In this document: positions 1-9,198 of the stretch, in pieces | Numbering within the stretch: the first letter of the stretch is position 1 | Layout of the letters: each line of letters opens with the position of its first letter | Origin: Siphonodentalium dalli | Lineage: Eukaryota > Mollusca > Scaphopoda > Gadilida > Siphonodentaliidae | Direction: 5' to 3' | Assembly: GCA_032622095.1 (NCBI GenBank) | Contig: CP136069.1 | Location: forward strand, 5,256,976 to 5,320,975 | Length of the DNA stretch: 64,000 nucleotides | Notes under the pieces: generated by a model | What the model saw: only the letters and a program-made list of their open reading frames with translations | Databases searched by the model: none | Told to the model about the DNA's origin: nothing | Position numbers and translations under genes: made by a program

Positions 1-103
1 CCCGCTGATCCACTGAGGTCGTTGTTATTCTCAGTCATTATCATTGCCGAAAAGATTTTTGTGACAGGCCGCCTTGTAAGCCAGAGCATTCTCTTATATA
101 TGC
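1..103. other. left flank and hairpin head of the 88-bp array
   Basis: Bases 1-77 show nothing I recognise. From about 78 a hairpin begins that pairs with the first unit of the array (gcattctcttatatatgcga against the tcgcatatacaagagaatgc form near 120-142). It is a divergent copy of the palindromic core that recurs throughout the window. Confidence 0.5.
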
Positions 104-1250
104 GAGGCTCACTATGGGAGACTCGCATATACAAGAGAATGCACTGGCACAGGATATTTAATGCTGTACCAGCGCAGCTCCCATCATGAAAGTGGCTCCC
201 TATGGGAGACTCGCATATACAAGAGAATGCACTGGCACAGGATATTTAATGCTGCACCAGCGCAGCTCCCGTCATGAAAGTGGCTCCCTATGGGAGACTC
301 GCATATACAAGAGAATGCAATGGCACAGGATATTTAATGCTGCACCAGCGCAGCTCCCGTCATGAAAGTGGCTCCCTATGGGAGACTCGCATATACAAGA
401 GAATGCACTGGCACAGGATCTTTAATGCTGCACCAGCGCAGCTTCCGTCATGAAAGTGGCTCCCTATGGGAGACTCGCAGATATAAGAGAATGCACTGGC
501 ACAGGATCTTTAATGCTGTACCAGCGCAGCTCCCGTCATGAAAGTGGCTCCCTATGGGAGACTTGCATATACAAGAGAATGCACTGGCACAGGATCTTTA
601 ATGCTGCACCAGCGCAGCTTCCGTCATGAAAGTGGCTCCCTATGGGAGACTCGCAGATATAAGAGAATGCACTGGCACATGATCTTTAATGCTGCACCAG
701 CGCAGCTCCCGTCATGAAAGTGGCTCCCTATGGGAGACTCGCATATACAAGAGAATGCACTGGCACAGGATATTTAATGCTGCACCAGCGCAGCTCCCGT
801 CATGAAAGTGGCTTCCTATGGACGACTCGCAGATATAAGAGAATGCACTGGCACAGGATCTTTAATGCTGCACCAGCGCAGCTCCCGTCATGAAAGTGGC
901 TCCCTATGGAAGACTCGCAGATACAAGAGAATGCACTGGCACAGGATATTTAATGCTGCACCAGCGCAGCTCCCGTCATGAAAGTGGCTCCCTATGGGAG
1001 ACTCGCATATACAAGAGAATGCACTGGCACAGGATCTTTAATGCTGCACCAGCGCAGCTCCCGTCATGAAAGTGGCTTCCTATGGGAGACTCGCATATAC
1101 AAGAGAATGCACTGGCACAGGATATTTAATGCTGCACCAGCGCAGCTCCCGTCATGAAAGTGGCTCCCTATGGAAGACTCGCAGATATAAGAGAATGCAC
1201 TGGCACAGGATCTTTAATGCTGCACCAGCGAAGCTCCCGTCATGAAAGGG
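104..1250 (+). repeat. 88-bp satellite array, about 13 units, derived from the right arm of MITE family R
   Basis: The landmark gtggctccctatggg recurs at 192, 280 and 368 and onward with an 88-bp step to about 1250, giving roughly 13 copies with few substitutions. Each unit holds half of the palindromic core (actcgcatatacaagagaat) followed by an arm ending cagctcccgtcatgaaag. The last unit ends in catgaaagggttaa, the right terminus of the TTAA-flanked R element seen once at 40529-40789. The array is therefore an internal amplification of a MITE arm. Confidence 0.9.
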
Positions 1251-1281
1251 TTAAGTGATTGTTTTTGGTTTCTCCCGAGTA

Positions 1282-1694
1282 CAGTAATGCCCTAAATAAA
1301 CGACTCCTTATCCACAGCAGAATTATGGGTAATTTTTCAGGATTTAGTCGGGAATATGGCTTGTTGTCCTTCATCGGCAAGCCATATTTCCGACTAAATC
1401 CTGAAAAATTACCCATAATTTTGCTGTGGTTAACCCTTTGAGTGCCAGGTCCGATTTTTGTATCAACCCATATACCCTGTGCCAATGCATTCTCTTATAT
1501 ATGCGAGTCGACCATAGGTCGCCTCGCATATATAAGAGAATGCATTGGCTTAGCAATTTTTTTTTTTACAATTTTTTACAATTTTAATATATTTTATTAT
1601 ATTCTTTAACAGACTTATTGTGTAGGTTTAGGGCCGATAATATCGGCCCCTGGCACTCAACAGGTTAAGGAGTCGATTATTTAGAGCATTACTG
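1282..1694. mobile_element. Palindromic MITE A, copy 1, interrupted by MITE B
   Basis: Ends are CAGTAATGCCCT and (in inverse) the same sequence, with TA on both sides, as in Tc1/mariner-type insertions. The whole element is one long hairpin (arms contain actccttaaccacagcagaa and its complement). The right arm is interrupted at its TTAA by element B (1434-1664), so removing B restores a normal A right arm (ctgtggttaaggagtcg). Confidence 0.85.
1434..1664. mobile_element. TTAA-flanked MITE B, copy 1, nested in A
   Basis: Termini CCCTTTGAGTGCCAGG and its slightly diverged inverse are bounded by TTAA at 1430-1433 and TTAA at 1665-1668. The intact A family has only one TTAA at this site, so the TTAA is a real target duplication, the signature of piggyBac-type transposition. 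The interior has the 69-bp palindromic core at 1481-1549 and an AT-rich spacer, then gggccgataatatcggcccc. There is no coding capacity. Confidence 0.9.
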
Positions 1695-1725
1695 TACATC
1701 ATGTCGACATTGTAAGAAATCTCCC

Positions 1726-1820
1726 AGGCTCACCTATGGGAGACTCGAATATACAAGAGAATGCACTGGAACAGGATCTTTAATCCTGCACCAGTGTAGC
1801 TCATGTGATGAAAGGGTTAA
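1726..1820 (+). repeat. R-arm fragment
   Basis: One divergent copy of the 88-bp unit type (ctatgggagactcgaatata...gcaccagtgtagc), ending tgatgaaagggttaa, which runs straight into the next array. Confidence 0.7.
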
Positions 1821-2290
1821 TAACTGAGGTGATATATAAAGTTTAATGTTAAACCCCACAGGGAGCCTCACACAGATGGAAGCATGCATTGCAGAGTGTC
1901 GTCTGATGCAGTCTATGTGGGGCTCTCTAAAGGGTTAATAACCGAGGTGATATATAAAGTTTAATGTATAACCCACAGGGAGCCTCACACAGGTGGAATT
2001 ATGCACTACATGGTGTCGTCTGCTGCAGTCTATGTGGGGCTCTATAAAGGGTTAATAACCGAGGCGATATATAAAGTTTATTGTTTAACCCACAGGGAGC
2101 CTCACACAGATGGAAGCATGCACTGCAGAGTGTCGTCTGCTGCAGTCTATGTGGGGCTCTCTAAAGGGTTAATAACAGAGGTGACATATAGGGTTTAATG
2201 TATAACCCACAGTGAGCCTCACACAGATGGAAGCATGCATTGCAGAGTGTCGTCTGCTGCAGTCTATGTGGGGCTCTCTAAAGGGTTAAG
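1811..2290 (-). repeat. 117-bp array, four units, derived from MITE arm E
   Basis: aagggttaataac recurs with steps of 118, 117, 117 and 117 bases (g at 1814, 1932, 2049, 2166, 2283). Each unit contains cccacagggagcctcacaca and gtcgtctgctgcagtctatg. The same unit, inverted, is seen as a TTAA-CCCTTTAGAGAGCC element at 8035-8245. Confidence 0.88.
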
Positions 2291-2456
2291 TTATTGTTAT
2301 TGGTTTCTCCCGAGTATCTCATGTAAGACATCTCCCAGGCTACCTGGCTAATAATCAAATACATTGTTCTTATTGAATCGAGAACATCATATTCATTTAT
2401 TATACTTCAAAACATGTATACAAATGTACATCAGCCACAACAAAGTTCACAATTAG

Positions 2457-2594
2457 CACCGGTGTGGTGTGACACCCTCCCCACACCAGTGTGGTGTGAC
2501 ACCCTCCCCACACCAGTGTGGTGTGACACCCTCCCCACACCAGTGTGGTGTGACACCCTCCCCACACCGGTGTGGTGTGACACCCTCCCCACAC
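2457..2594. repeat. 27-bp minisatellite, five units
   Basis: Unit accagtgtggtgtgacaccc plus tccccac is repeated five times with only a/g changes at one site. Each unit itself holds an inverted pair (ggtgtggtgtgacacc). The 27-bp period keeps a reading frame open (nine-residue repeat PVWCDTLPT), but there is no other coding evidence. Confidence 0.9.
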
Positions 2595-2599
2595 ATCTC

Positions 2600-3233
2600 C
2601 AGGGCTTGAAATGTAGAATTATTTTTAACTCAGTCAGTTGCTTGTGTATACTAATATCTTCTTGTCAATTAGGAACAATGAATTTTCAGTGACATGAGGA
2701 CAGGTGTACATTTCAAACCCTGCACATGTTACATTTACACATACTGTATGTCTTAATATTCTGCGATTCAATAAAGGCATGACTACCAATGAGATATTTA
2801 CAAATGAATTTTGAAGCCGAGTAATGTAGAACCATGAAGCCGACAATATGTCATGACAGCACCATCTCAAGTTATTCTTCTTTCTAGTATAAAGAGAATG
2901 TCAATTTCTACATTTCGCCCTTCTAATATCTGACTTCCAGTATATAGGGTGCATGAAATTGTCCTTTGCGTACATGTTGATAAATTCTGTGTTAAAGTGT
3001 GTTAAAAAGAGAATTTTTAACCAATTATTCTGGTTCCCCTCAATTCTTTCACTTCCAAGCATGGATTTAAAATTTTAGGGACAGTCTGACACATGTCAGG
3101 TACTAACAGGAAGCTGTCTGACATTCAAAAGAGTGTCTGACTTTGGTAACTGCGAATAAAATTTCAATTTCTATGGACGGAATATGACCAAAAAAAACTG
3201 ATTATGTCTCTTATTTGATGTTCTTTTTTGTAG
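2600..3233. other. No recognisable gene or repeat
   Basis: AT-rich stretch without a long conserved-looking frame. I see no RNA gene, terminal repeats or tandem structure here. Confidence 0.5.
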
Positions 3234-3329
3234 TACCCCGCTGGACAAAACAAGTGTCAATTGCCACCGCGGTGTATTTGTCGTTCAGCCGCAGTCTTAG
3301 AGTTTGTAACTGCAGTTGAGCACCACGAC

Positions 3330-3440
3330 CGAACGGCAAGAACACCGCGGCCGAACGGCAAGTACACTGCGGCCGAATGGCAAGCACACCATGGCCGAAC
3401 GGCAACTATGCCGCGGCCGGACGGCATGTACACCATGGTT
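3330..3440. repeat. 22-bp minisatellite inside element G
   Basis: Five units of ccgaacggcaagaacaccgc plus gg type, GC-rich against an AT-rich background. The units are open in several frames only because the repeat lacks stops. Confidence 0.8.
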
Positions 3441-3475
3441 AGATTTCTGGTTTGTATCATCTTTTTTCAGTTTAA

Positions 3476-3866
3476 CCCTTTACCCAACAGAAGGGCCCTG
3501 TGCCAATGCATTCTCTTATATATGCGAGTCGACCATAGGTCGCCTCGCATATATAAGAGAATGCATTGGCTTAACACATTAAAAATTATAAAATTGTTAA
3601 AGAATGTAAGAAAAAATGGTAAAAAGTGTTAAAAAATATTTTTTTTAGGCCAATGCATTCTCTTATATATGCGAGGCGACCTATGGTCGACTCGCATATA
3701 TAAGAGAATGCATTGGCACAGGTCATAACTGTAACTATCACAATGTGGTCAAGGAGCCGGTTCCAATGATATCCATATTTGTATGGTTCTATTGAGACAG
3801 ACCGAAGATATTTTAGACTGTTGAAGCTTTATTTGGCCGGTTTTGGCCGGTTTGTTGGGTAAAGGG
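3476..3866. mobile_element. TTAA-flanked MITE C, copy 1
   Basis: Bounded by TTAA at 3472-3475 and 3867-3870. The left end is CCCTTTACCCAACAGAAGGG and the right end is gtttgttgggtaaaggg. It contains two palindromic cores (about 3511-3575 and 3649-3718) in a larger hairpin, then an arm with ccatatttgtatggttctat. The same arrangement occurs, inverted, at 17901-18288 and 23013-23404. Confidence 0.88.
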
Positions 3867-4050
3867 TTAATGAACGTACAGTACACAGCGGCAAATACAT
3901 CATGGGCGAACGGCAAGTACACGGCGGCCCAACTGTAGTTAGCCGGTGGAGCCACGGTGTAGTTGCATTTCAGCCGCGGTGGCAATGCTAACCACACCAC
4001 GGTTAAGTGGACACTTGTTTTGTCCAGCAGGGTACGTGTAAGTTTGAGTT

Positions 4051-4479
4051 TAGTGTGCCTGTTATTTGCAGAAAGAGGTCCCCAGAGAGCGAATTTAGGG
4101 ACGCTATCCTGCATAGCGGGCTAGCATCAATAAATTCACCCTCTGGGGACCTCATCTTCTCAGGAAAGTTTCTTTATTATCAAATTTCAAAAGAAACTTC
4201 TTCACATAAATTCTATTTTTTTTTAGTTTAGTTTCTCTATATCCCAAATTGGCAGACGATACATTGCATAATCGAGGTTCCCAATGGGTGTACATCACAA
4301 TATTCACAATTTGGAAACTTCAATCTGAGTCTAATTCTCCCATAGAAGTTGGGGCCTAAGCAGAATGAGGTTCCCAGAGGGTGAATTTAGTGATGCTAGG
4401 CAAGTAGCCCACTATGCAGGATAGCATTACTAAATTCCCCCTCTGGGGACCTCATTCTGCAACGGACAGGCACACTATT
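4051..4479. mobile_element. Element F, full-length copy 1
   Basis: Outer inverted ends tagtgtgcctgttatttgca and its inverse (gacaggcacactatta). It comprises two hairpins (gaggtccccagag... pairing with ...ctctggggacctc) joined by an AT-rich spacer of about 200 bp containing 'catcgaggttccca'-like sequence. This ~430-bp form recurs at 16197, 26487, 31325, 31862 and 50925. Confidence 0.8.
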
Positions 4480-4601
4480 AGTGTTTAAAACTCAGGCTTA
4501 GTGTACCATATCTCTAGATCAGCATTTTATTTCCTCCACAGTTCCAGCATTTATACTGAATCGTGTTCCATTTATAACATGAGAATATCAAATTATTTTA
4601 A

Positions 4602-4823
4602 CCCTTTGAGTGCCAGGGGCCGATCTCATCGGCCCTAAACCTACAAAATAAGTCTGTTAAAGAAAATAAGAATAAATTATTAAAATTGTAAAAAAAAATA
4701 ATTTGTTAGGCCAATGCATTCTCTTATATATGCGAGGCGACCTATGGTCGACTCGCATATATAAAAGAATGCATTGGCACAGGGTATATGGGTTGATACA
4801 AAAATCGACCTGGCACTCAAAGG
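4602..4823. mobile_element. TTAA-flanked MITE B, copy 2
   Basis: TTAA at 4598-4601 and 4824-4827, termini CCCTTTGAGTGCCAGG and inverse ctggcactcaaaggg. The palindromic core lies at about 4710-4778. Confidence 0.9.
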
Positions 4824-5064
4824 GTTAACACATCTCGTATCTTGTTCTTGACCAAAATTGCATTAGTTTTTGTTTATTATCCAATTTCATAGCCTGTGCT
4901 AAGTATACAAACCAAAGTAGTGAGATATTACTGACAAATATAAGAAATGTGGCTATGTTCACAAAATTACTGTCAAACATAATGTCAGGCTCAAATACAA
5001 CCGACCAGACATTTGGCTATTTTGCATCTGACAATGTCCGATGTTAGGTGGTTAATTGTTGGTA

Positions 5065-5832
5065 CAGTAATGCCCTAAATAAGCGACCCCTTAACCACAG
5101 CAGAATTATGGGAAATTTTTCAGGATTTAGTCAGAAATATGGCTTGCTGCCATTCATCGGAAAGCTCTCACTGAGAGCTTTCCGATGAATGGCAACAAGC
5201 CATATTTCCAACTAAATCAGGGGGGGGGGGTCGGAAAAAAAATTCAGGCACGTATGGCATTTTTTCCCTTTCGATAATTTTTTGTACCCACCCACCCCCA
5301 TCGCCATATTTTTTTCCGTTTTCGGCAGTTTTTTCCGACCATTTTTTGACACCCACCCCCCTTTTAACACTAAAACAGAGATTTGCGGGGGGAATTCACT
5401 GTAAACAGCTGTATATGAATTTCTGTGCATACTATTTATCATGGATGTTAACATGGACATGTACTAGTAAATAGGAATGAGTCATTTTGAGGTCATTCGG
5501 CCAAAAAAACATGGCTGCCAGTGGCCATCTTGGATTTCAATATTTGCAACAAAATACAACACGATAACTGCCTGCAGTCAGTTTACCAGTTAGAATTACA
5601 TTATTTCTCTCATTCAAAGTGGTTTTGAAGCCCAACTCATTGCCAAAACACTGAAAAACAAGCAGGAAATTTTTTTTTAGTTGCGGAAAAAATTGCTTGT
5701 TGGTGGCTTTGACCACCCACCTACCCCGGCATATGTGCCGGAATTTTTTTTCTTCACCCCCCCTGACTAAATCCTGAAAAATTACCCATAATTTTGCTGT
5801 GGTTAAGGAGTCGATTATTTAAGGCACTACTG
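5065..5832. mobile_element. Palindromic MITE A, copy 2, interrupted by element H
   Basis: TA-flanked CAGTAATGCCCT ends. The left arm, loop (ctcactgagag) and part of the right arm are intact. The right arm is split at actaaatc by H (5218-5765), whose insertion duplicated that octamer. Confidence 0.87.
5218..5765 (+). mobile_element. hAT-like MITE H, copy 1
   Basis: Ends are caggggggggggg and its inverse ccccccctg. ACTAAATC stands at 5211-5218 and again at 5766-5773, one base shared with the left terminus, so the duplication is 7-8 bp as in hAT elements. The interior contains gatggccactggcagcc-type sequence. An inverted near-identical copy of equal length lies at 14293-14839. No transposase. 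Confidence 0.85.
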
Positions 5833-6020
5833 TATGTTCATTTCCTTGGAATATCTGGCTAAATTGGCTTCCAGTTTAAACGTCAATTCAATTAACATGT
5901 ATTCATCCTCCTTACGCATGTTAATATTCTACAAATCAATGTCCTGATTAATTCATACAAATTTTGGATTTATGCAGCCAATTTTGGAACCAATTTGTCC
6001 AACATATTTCAGGTTCCACC
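5833..6020 (-). other. 3' flank of PLRG1, with an echo of its last codons
   Basis: Plus-strand 5842-5878 (ttccttggaatatctggcta, then aattggcttccagttt) repeats the end of the PLRG1 coding region at 6034-6060 with a 9-base insertion. I see no canonical AATAAA on the minus strand here; catAAA occurs near 5971. This is presumably the 3' untranslated region or a decayed duplicate tail. Confidence 0.5.
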
Positions 6021-7529
6021 TCAATATTTCCGCTTCCTCAGAATATCTGGCTTCCAGTTTAGAGGGTGCGTCTCTTCGGTGGCCGTTTCGTCCTCTTTGT
6101 ATATTTTTATTGTCTTATCCGCCTCGCATGTAATTAACCTACTACTGCTATGATCGAAAGTCATTGCGAATATTCCCGCTTCTGAATCAATCGATCCGGG
6201 TTGAGCTGCTGCCTGCGTTCTCTGAAAATTATAACCAGTTCTCCAGTCCCAAAAATGCATGCTGCCATTATCTCCGCCCGACACCAAGACGTTATCGGAA
6301 TTCATCGCAAGTGCATTTAGGATTGAGTTGTGGCCGGGGAGATTTTGGATGAAGTTACCGTCAGGAAATTTCCACTGCTTGATGTTATCTGGCGAAGCTG
6401 ATGCGAATGTGTACTGTGTCGGATGAAGCGCTAGAGCACGGACGCTCTTCTTATGATTTGTTAAGGTGACGAGAGACCGTCCCGCAGCGAGATCCCATAA
6501 TCTTATCGTACAATCATGACTTCCTGTTATGATTTGTGGATCGGCTGCTTGACATCTGATGGACGCGACGGTATTCTGGTGCCCTGCTAATGTGTGGACG
6601 CATGCTTTCGTTCTCATATCCCAAACTCTCGCCGTTGAATCTCTTCCACATGTCACCAATACATCGATTGTCGGATGAACGTCGAGAGCGTAACACGCAC
6701 TCAAATGTCCGTGATAGTGACGAATTACTTTGTTGTATTCGAGGTCCCAGCATTTGACTTGTTTATCTTCACCGCACGAGAATAAATATGGATTTCGTGG
6801 GCTTACGGCGAGACCGCGAACCGAGCTGACGTGACCAGTCAGAGATAATTTGAGCGTGCCCGTTGCTAGGTCCCATATCTTAATCATGCGATCGGCCGAT
6901 CCAGTGCAGAACCATTCATTACCCGGCTCCACCGCCAAACATCTCACCCACCCAGAATGGCCACTGATAACGCGATATAACTTCCACGGAGGATGCCAAT
7001 TCGGTTTAGGCATTGTGGGAGCTTTACGTGGGACGATAGCCTGCTGTTGACCGATCGTAACGACAATACTTTTCGACGTTGGATCCATTCTCTCTGGATG
7101 CCCAGCTTTTCTTCGGATATCAGCGACGCTGGCACCGGTTGGGATTTCAGGAACGCGGTTTCTATCATACAGCATCAGCTGACCTTCCTCGCTTGGAGCC
7201 GTCTGCTGTGAGCTTCCGTCGTTAAGTCTCATCCCCGGCCCCGACGGATACGGATGCGTTCCTTTTATCTCCACTTTCTCGCCGGCTTTCCAATTCTCGT
7301 CTCCATAGTGTCCAATGACATCATTCTCCGACTTCTGTTCGCTGTTTTCTTTCGGCATGTCTTTAATGTGACGGTAATCTGATTTGACCTTGACATTCTT
7401 TTTCAGTTGTTCGGCCTTCGAGTCACGCTCCAGTGGGTTCTCCCGGTCCGATATGAACATGTCGTGCGTTCTTTTAAGTGATCTGAACACCAGCGTGTGA
7501 ACAGAGTGTTTCTGTACCTCCTCCGTCAT
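6021..7529 (-). CDS. PLRG1: Pleiotropic regulator 1, WD40 spliceosome (Prp19 complex) protein, single-exon coding region
   Basis: A complete 502-residue protein, close to the ~514 residues of vertebrate PLRG1. It starts [20 protein letters not shown], which matches the conserved PLRG1/Prp46 N-terminus, and carries the family signature [16 protein letters not shown] (169-184) just before the WD40 propeller. Seven blades are visible, with blade ends IWD (218-220), CWD (260-262), VWD (302-304), LWD (344-346), QWK (385-387), FWD (426-428) and IYK (476-478), then a basic C-terminus. In other animals PLRG1 is a nuclear core member of the PRP19-CDC5L complex, needed for pre-mRNA splicing. The frame is free of stops and frameshifts, so it looks functional. 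The whole coding region is one exon, although vertebrate orthologs are multi-exon: either lineage intron loss or a retrocopy. A 5' splice acceptor upstream argues against a simple processed pseudogene. The start was chosen because it aligns with the family N-terminus. Confidence 0.97.
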   Translation of the reverse strand: MTEEVQKHSVHTLVFRSLKRTHDMFISDRENPLERDSKAEQLKKNVKVKSDYRHIKDMPKENSEQKSENDVIGHYGDENWKAGEKVEIKGTHPYPSGPGMRLNDGSSQQTAPSEEGQLMLYDRNRVPEIPTGASVADIRRKAGHPERMDPTSKSIVVTIGQQQAIVPRKAPTMPKPNWHPPWKLYRVISGHSGWVRCLAVEPGNEWFCTGSADRMIKIWDLATGTLKLSLTGHVSSVRGLAVSPRNPYLFSCGEDKQVKCWDLEYNKVIRHYHGHLSACYALDVHPTIDVLVTCGRDSTARVWDMRTKACVHTLAGHQNTVASIRCQAADPQIITGSHDCTIRLWDLAAGRSLVTLTNHKKSVRALALHPTQYTFASASPDNIKQWKFPDGNFIQNLPGHNSILNALAMNSDNVLVSGGDNGSMHFWDWRTGYNFQRTQAAAQPGSIDSEAGIFAMTFDHSSSRLITCEADKTIKIYKEDETATEETHPLNWKPDILRKRKY

Positions 7530-7562
7530 CGTTATTATTCTTCTGATTTATCGTCAGTGAAC
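7530..7562 (-). promoter_or_regulatory. PLRG1 5' leader with a putative intron acceptor
   Basis: On the minus strand, tttgattcttttcatcag precedes gttcactg..., a pyrimidine-rich tract ending in CAG that fits a 3' splice site at about 7563. It would leave 33 bases of 5' UTR before the ATG. If so, the promoter and first non-coding exon lie at higher coordinates, beyond the B insertion at 7611-7853. Inferred from motif only. Confidence 0.45.
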
Positions 7563-7610
7563 CTGATGAAAAGAATCAAAGAGTTAGTCAAGGACAAGAG
7601 AGATCCATAA

Positions 7611-7853
7611 CCCTTTGAGTGCCAGGGGCCGATATTATCGGCCCTAAACCTACACAATAAGTCTGTTAAAGAATATAATACAATATATTAAAATTGTAAA
7701 AAATTGTAAAAAAACAAAAACAAAACAAAATTGTTAAGCCAATGCATTCTCTTATATATGCGAGGCGACCTATGGTCGACTCGCATATATAAGAGAATGC
7801 ATTGGCACAGGGTATATGGGTTGATACAAAAATCGGACCTGGCACTCAAAGGG
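7611..7853. mobile_element. TTAA-flanked MITE B, copy 3, next to PLRG1
   Basis: CCCTTTGAGTGCCAGG and inverse ends; TTAA on the right (7854-7857) and ATAA on the left (7607-7610), one base decayed. The core palindrome lies at about 7739-7807. It sits 82 bases upstream of the PLRG1 ATG, inside the inferred 5' intron. Confidence 0.88.
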
Positions 7854-8034
7854 TTAATAGATTGAACAGAGCGAAGGGATGTGTAACTCTAAAATCAGAC
7901 CATGTGACAATACCCTCCTTTATAAGAGTGCGGGTTTATGTATACTTGTAGACATGGGGTGTAATTCTATTTTAAATAACATAATGCTAACTATGCGATT
8001 GTGTATTATGTTGACAAAAGGCTCTTATAATTAA

Positions 8035-8245
8035 CCCTTTAGAGAGCCCCACATAGACTGCAGCAGACGACACTCTGTAGTGCATGCTTCCATCTGTGTG
8101 AGGCTCCCTGTGGGTTAAACATTAAACTTTAATATCACCTCGGTTATTAACCCTTTAGAGAGCCCCACATAGACTGCAGCAGACGACACTCTGTAGTGCA
8201 TGCTTCCATCTGTGTGAGGCTCCCTGTGGGTTAAACATTAAACTT
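8035..8245 (+). mobile_element. MITE arm E, two tandem units
   Basis: Starts after TTAA (8031-8034) with CCCTTTAGAGAGCCCCACAT. Two ~120-bp units of the type amplified at 1811-2290, in the opposite orientation. The right end runs directly into element A without a clear TTAA terminus. Confidence 0.8.
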
Positions 8246-8249
8246 TATA

Positions 8250-8451
8250 CAGTAATGCCCTAAGTAATCGACTCTTTAACTACAGCAGAATTATGGGTAA
8301 CTTTTCAGAATTTAGTCAGAAATATGGCTTGTTGCCATTCATCGGGGAGAGCTTTCCGATTAATGGCAACAAGCCATATTTCCGACTAAATCCTGAAAAG
8401 TTACCCATAATTCTGCTGTAGTTAAAGAGTCGATTACTTAGGGCATTACTG
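8250..8451. mobile_element. Palindromic MITE A, copy 3
   Basis: Nearly perfect 202-bp hairpin with TA on both sides, arms containing cagcagaattatgggtaact and complement. Loop near 8344 (ggggagag). Confidence 0.9.
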
Positions 8452-8466
8452 TATATTGCCTCAGTT

Positions 8467-8605
8467 ATAGGAAGTCTAGCATATATAAGAGAATGCTCTG
8501 GTTTACAAGGTCAAGGAAATATTGTTAGGCCAATGTATTCTCTTATATAAGAGAATGCATTGGCACAGGGTTTTCGCAAAATTTCAGAAAGCTCCAACCG
8601 AAGGC
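8467..8605. repeat. Fragment of TTAA MITE R with palindromic core
   Basis: Contains aggtcaaggaaatattgtta, gccaatgtattctct...agagaatgcattggc and the R arm cacagggttttcgcaaaatt. Neither terminus is intact. Confidence 0.7.
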
Positions 8606-8670
8606 TCTTTAAATAACAGCGTTTCGAGATATGAGCATGTTTATGTCCAAAATGAGGGTGTCTTGGACTA

Positions 8671-8883
8671 CAGTAATGCCCTAAGTAATCGATTCCCTAA
8701 CCACAGCAGAATTATGGGCAACTTTTCTGGATTTAGTCGGAAATATGGCTTGTTGCCATTCATCAGAAAGCTCTCGAGGAGAGCTTTCCGATGAATGGCA
8801 ACAAGCCATATTTCCAACTAAATCCTGCAAAATCACCCATAATTCTGCTGTGGTTAGGAAGTCGATTACTTAGGGCTTTACTG
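8671..8883. mobile_element. Palindromic MITE A, copy 4
   Basis: TA-CAGTAATGCCCTAAGTAATC to its inverse. A 213-bp hairpin with a ctctcgaggagag loop. Confidence 0.9.
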
Positions 8884-8995
8884 TAACTGACAAAAGTTTG
8901 TGATGTAGCAGTAGCAACATGTAGAACACCCCATTAGGGTTAAATATAATCATAAAACGTGCAAAATTTTATTAAATTAATGTCGCATCTTCTTA

Positions 8996-9198
8996 CAGTA
9001 ATGCCCTAAATAATTGACTCCTTAACCACAGCAGAATTATGGGTAACTTTTCAGGATTTAGTCGGAAATATGGCTTGTTGCCATTCATCAGAAAGCTCTC
9101 ACTGAGAGCTTTCCGATGAATGGTAACAAGCCATATTTCCGACTAAATTACCCATAATTCTGCTGTGGTTAAGGAGTTGATTATCTAGGGCATTACTG
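8996..9198. mobile_element. Palindromic MITE A, copy 5
   Basis: A 203-bp hairpin with TA flanks, lacking about 15 bases (tcctgaaaag) in the right arm, so the two arms have diverged by deletion. Confidence 0.9.

Larger units (their letters stand above)
3234..4034. mobile_element. Element G, 25-bp terminal inverted repeats, interrupted by MITE C
   Basis: Left end taccccgctggacaaaacaa (3234 on) and right end (4010-4034) are inverted copies matching at 24 of 25 bases. The ends suggest a TA target. The interior carries a 22-bp minisatellite (3330-3440, about five units of ccgaacggcaagtacactgc plus gg) and a diverged remnant of it after the C insertion (3476-3866). Without C the element would be about 400 bp. 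No transposase was seen. Confidence 0.8.

Noticed and set aside
2414-2692. 92-codon frame with PVWCDTLPT repeats
   Set aside because: 27-bp minisatellite artefact.
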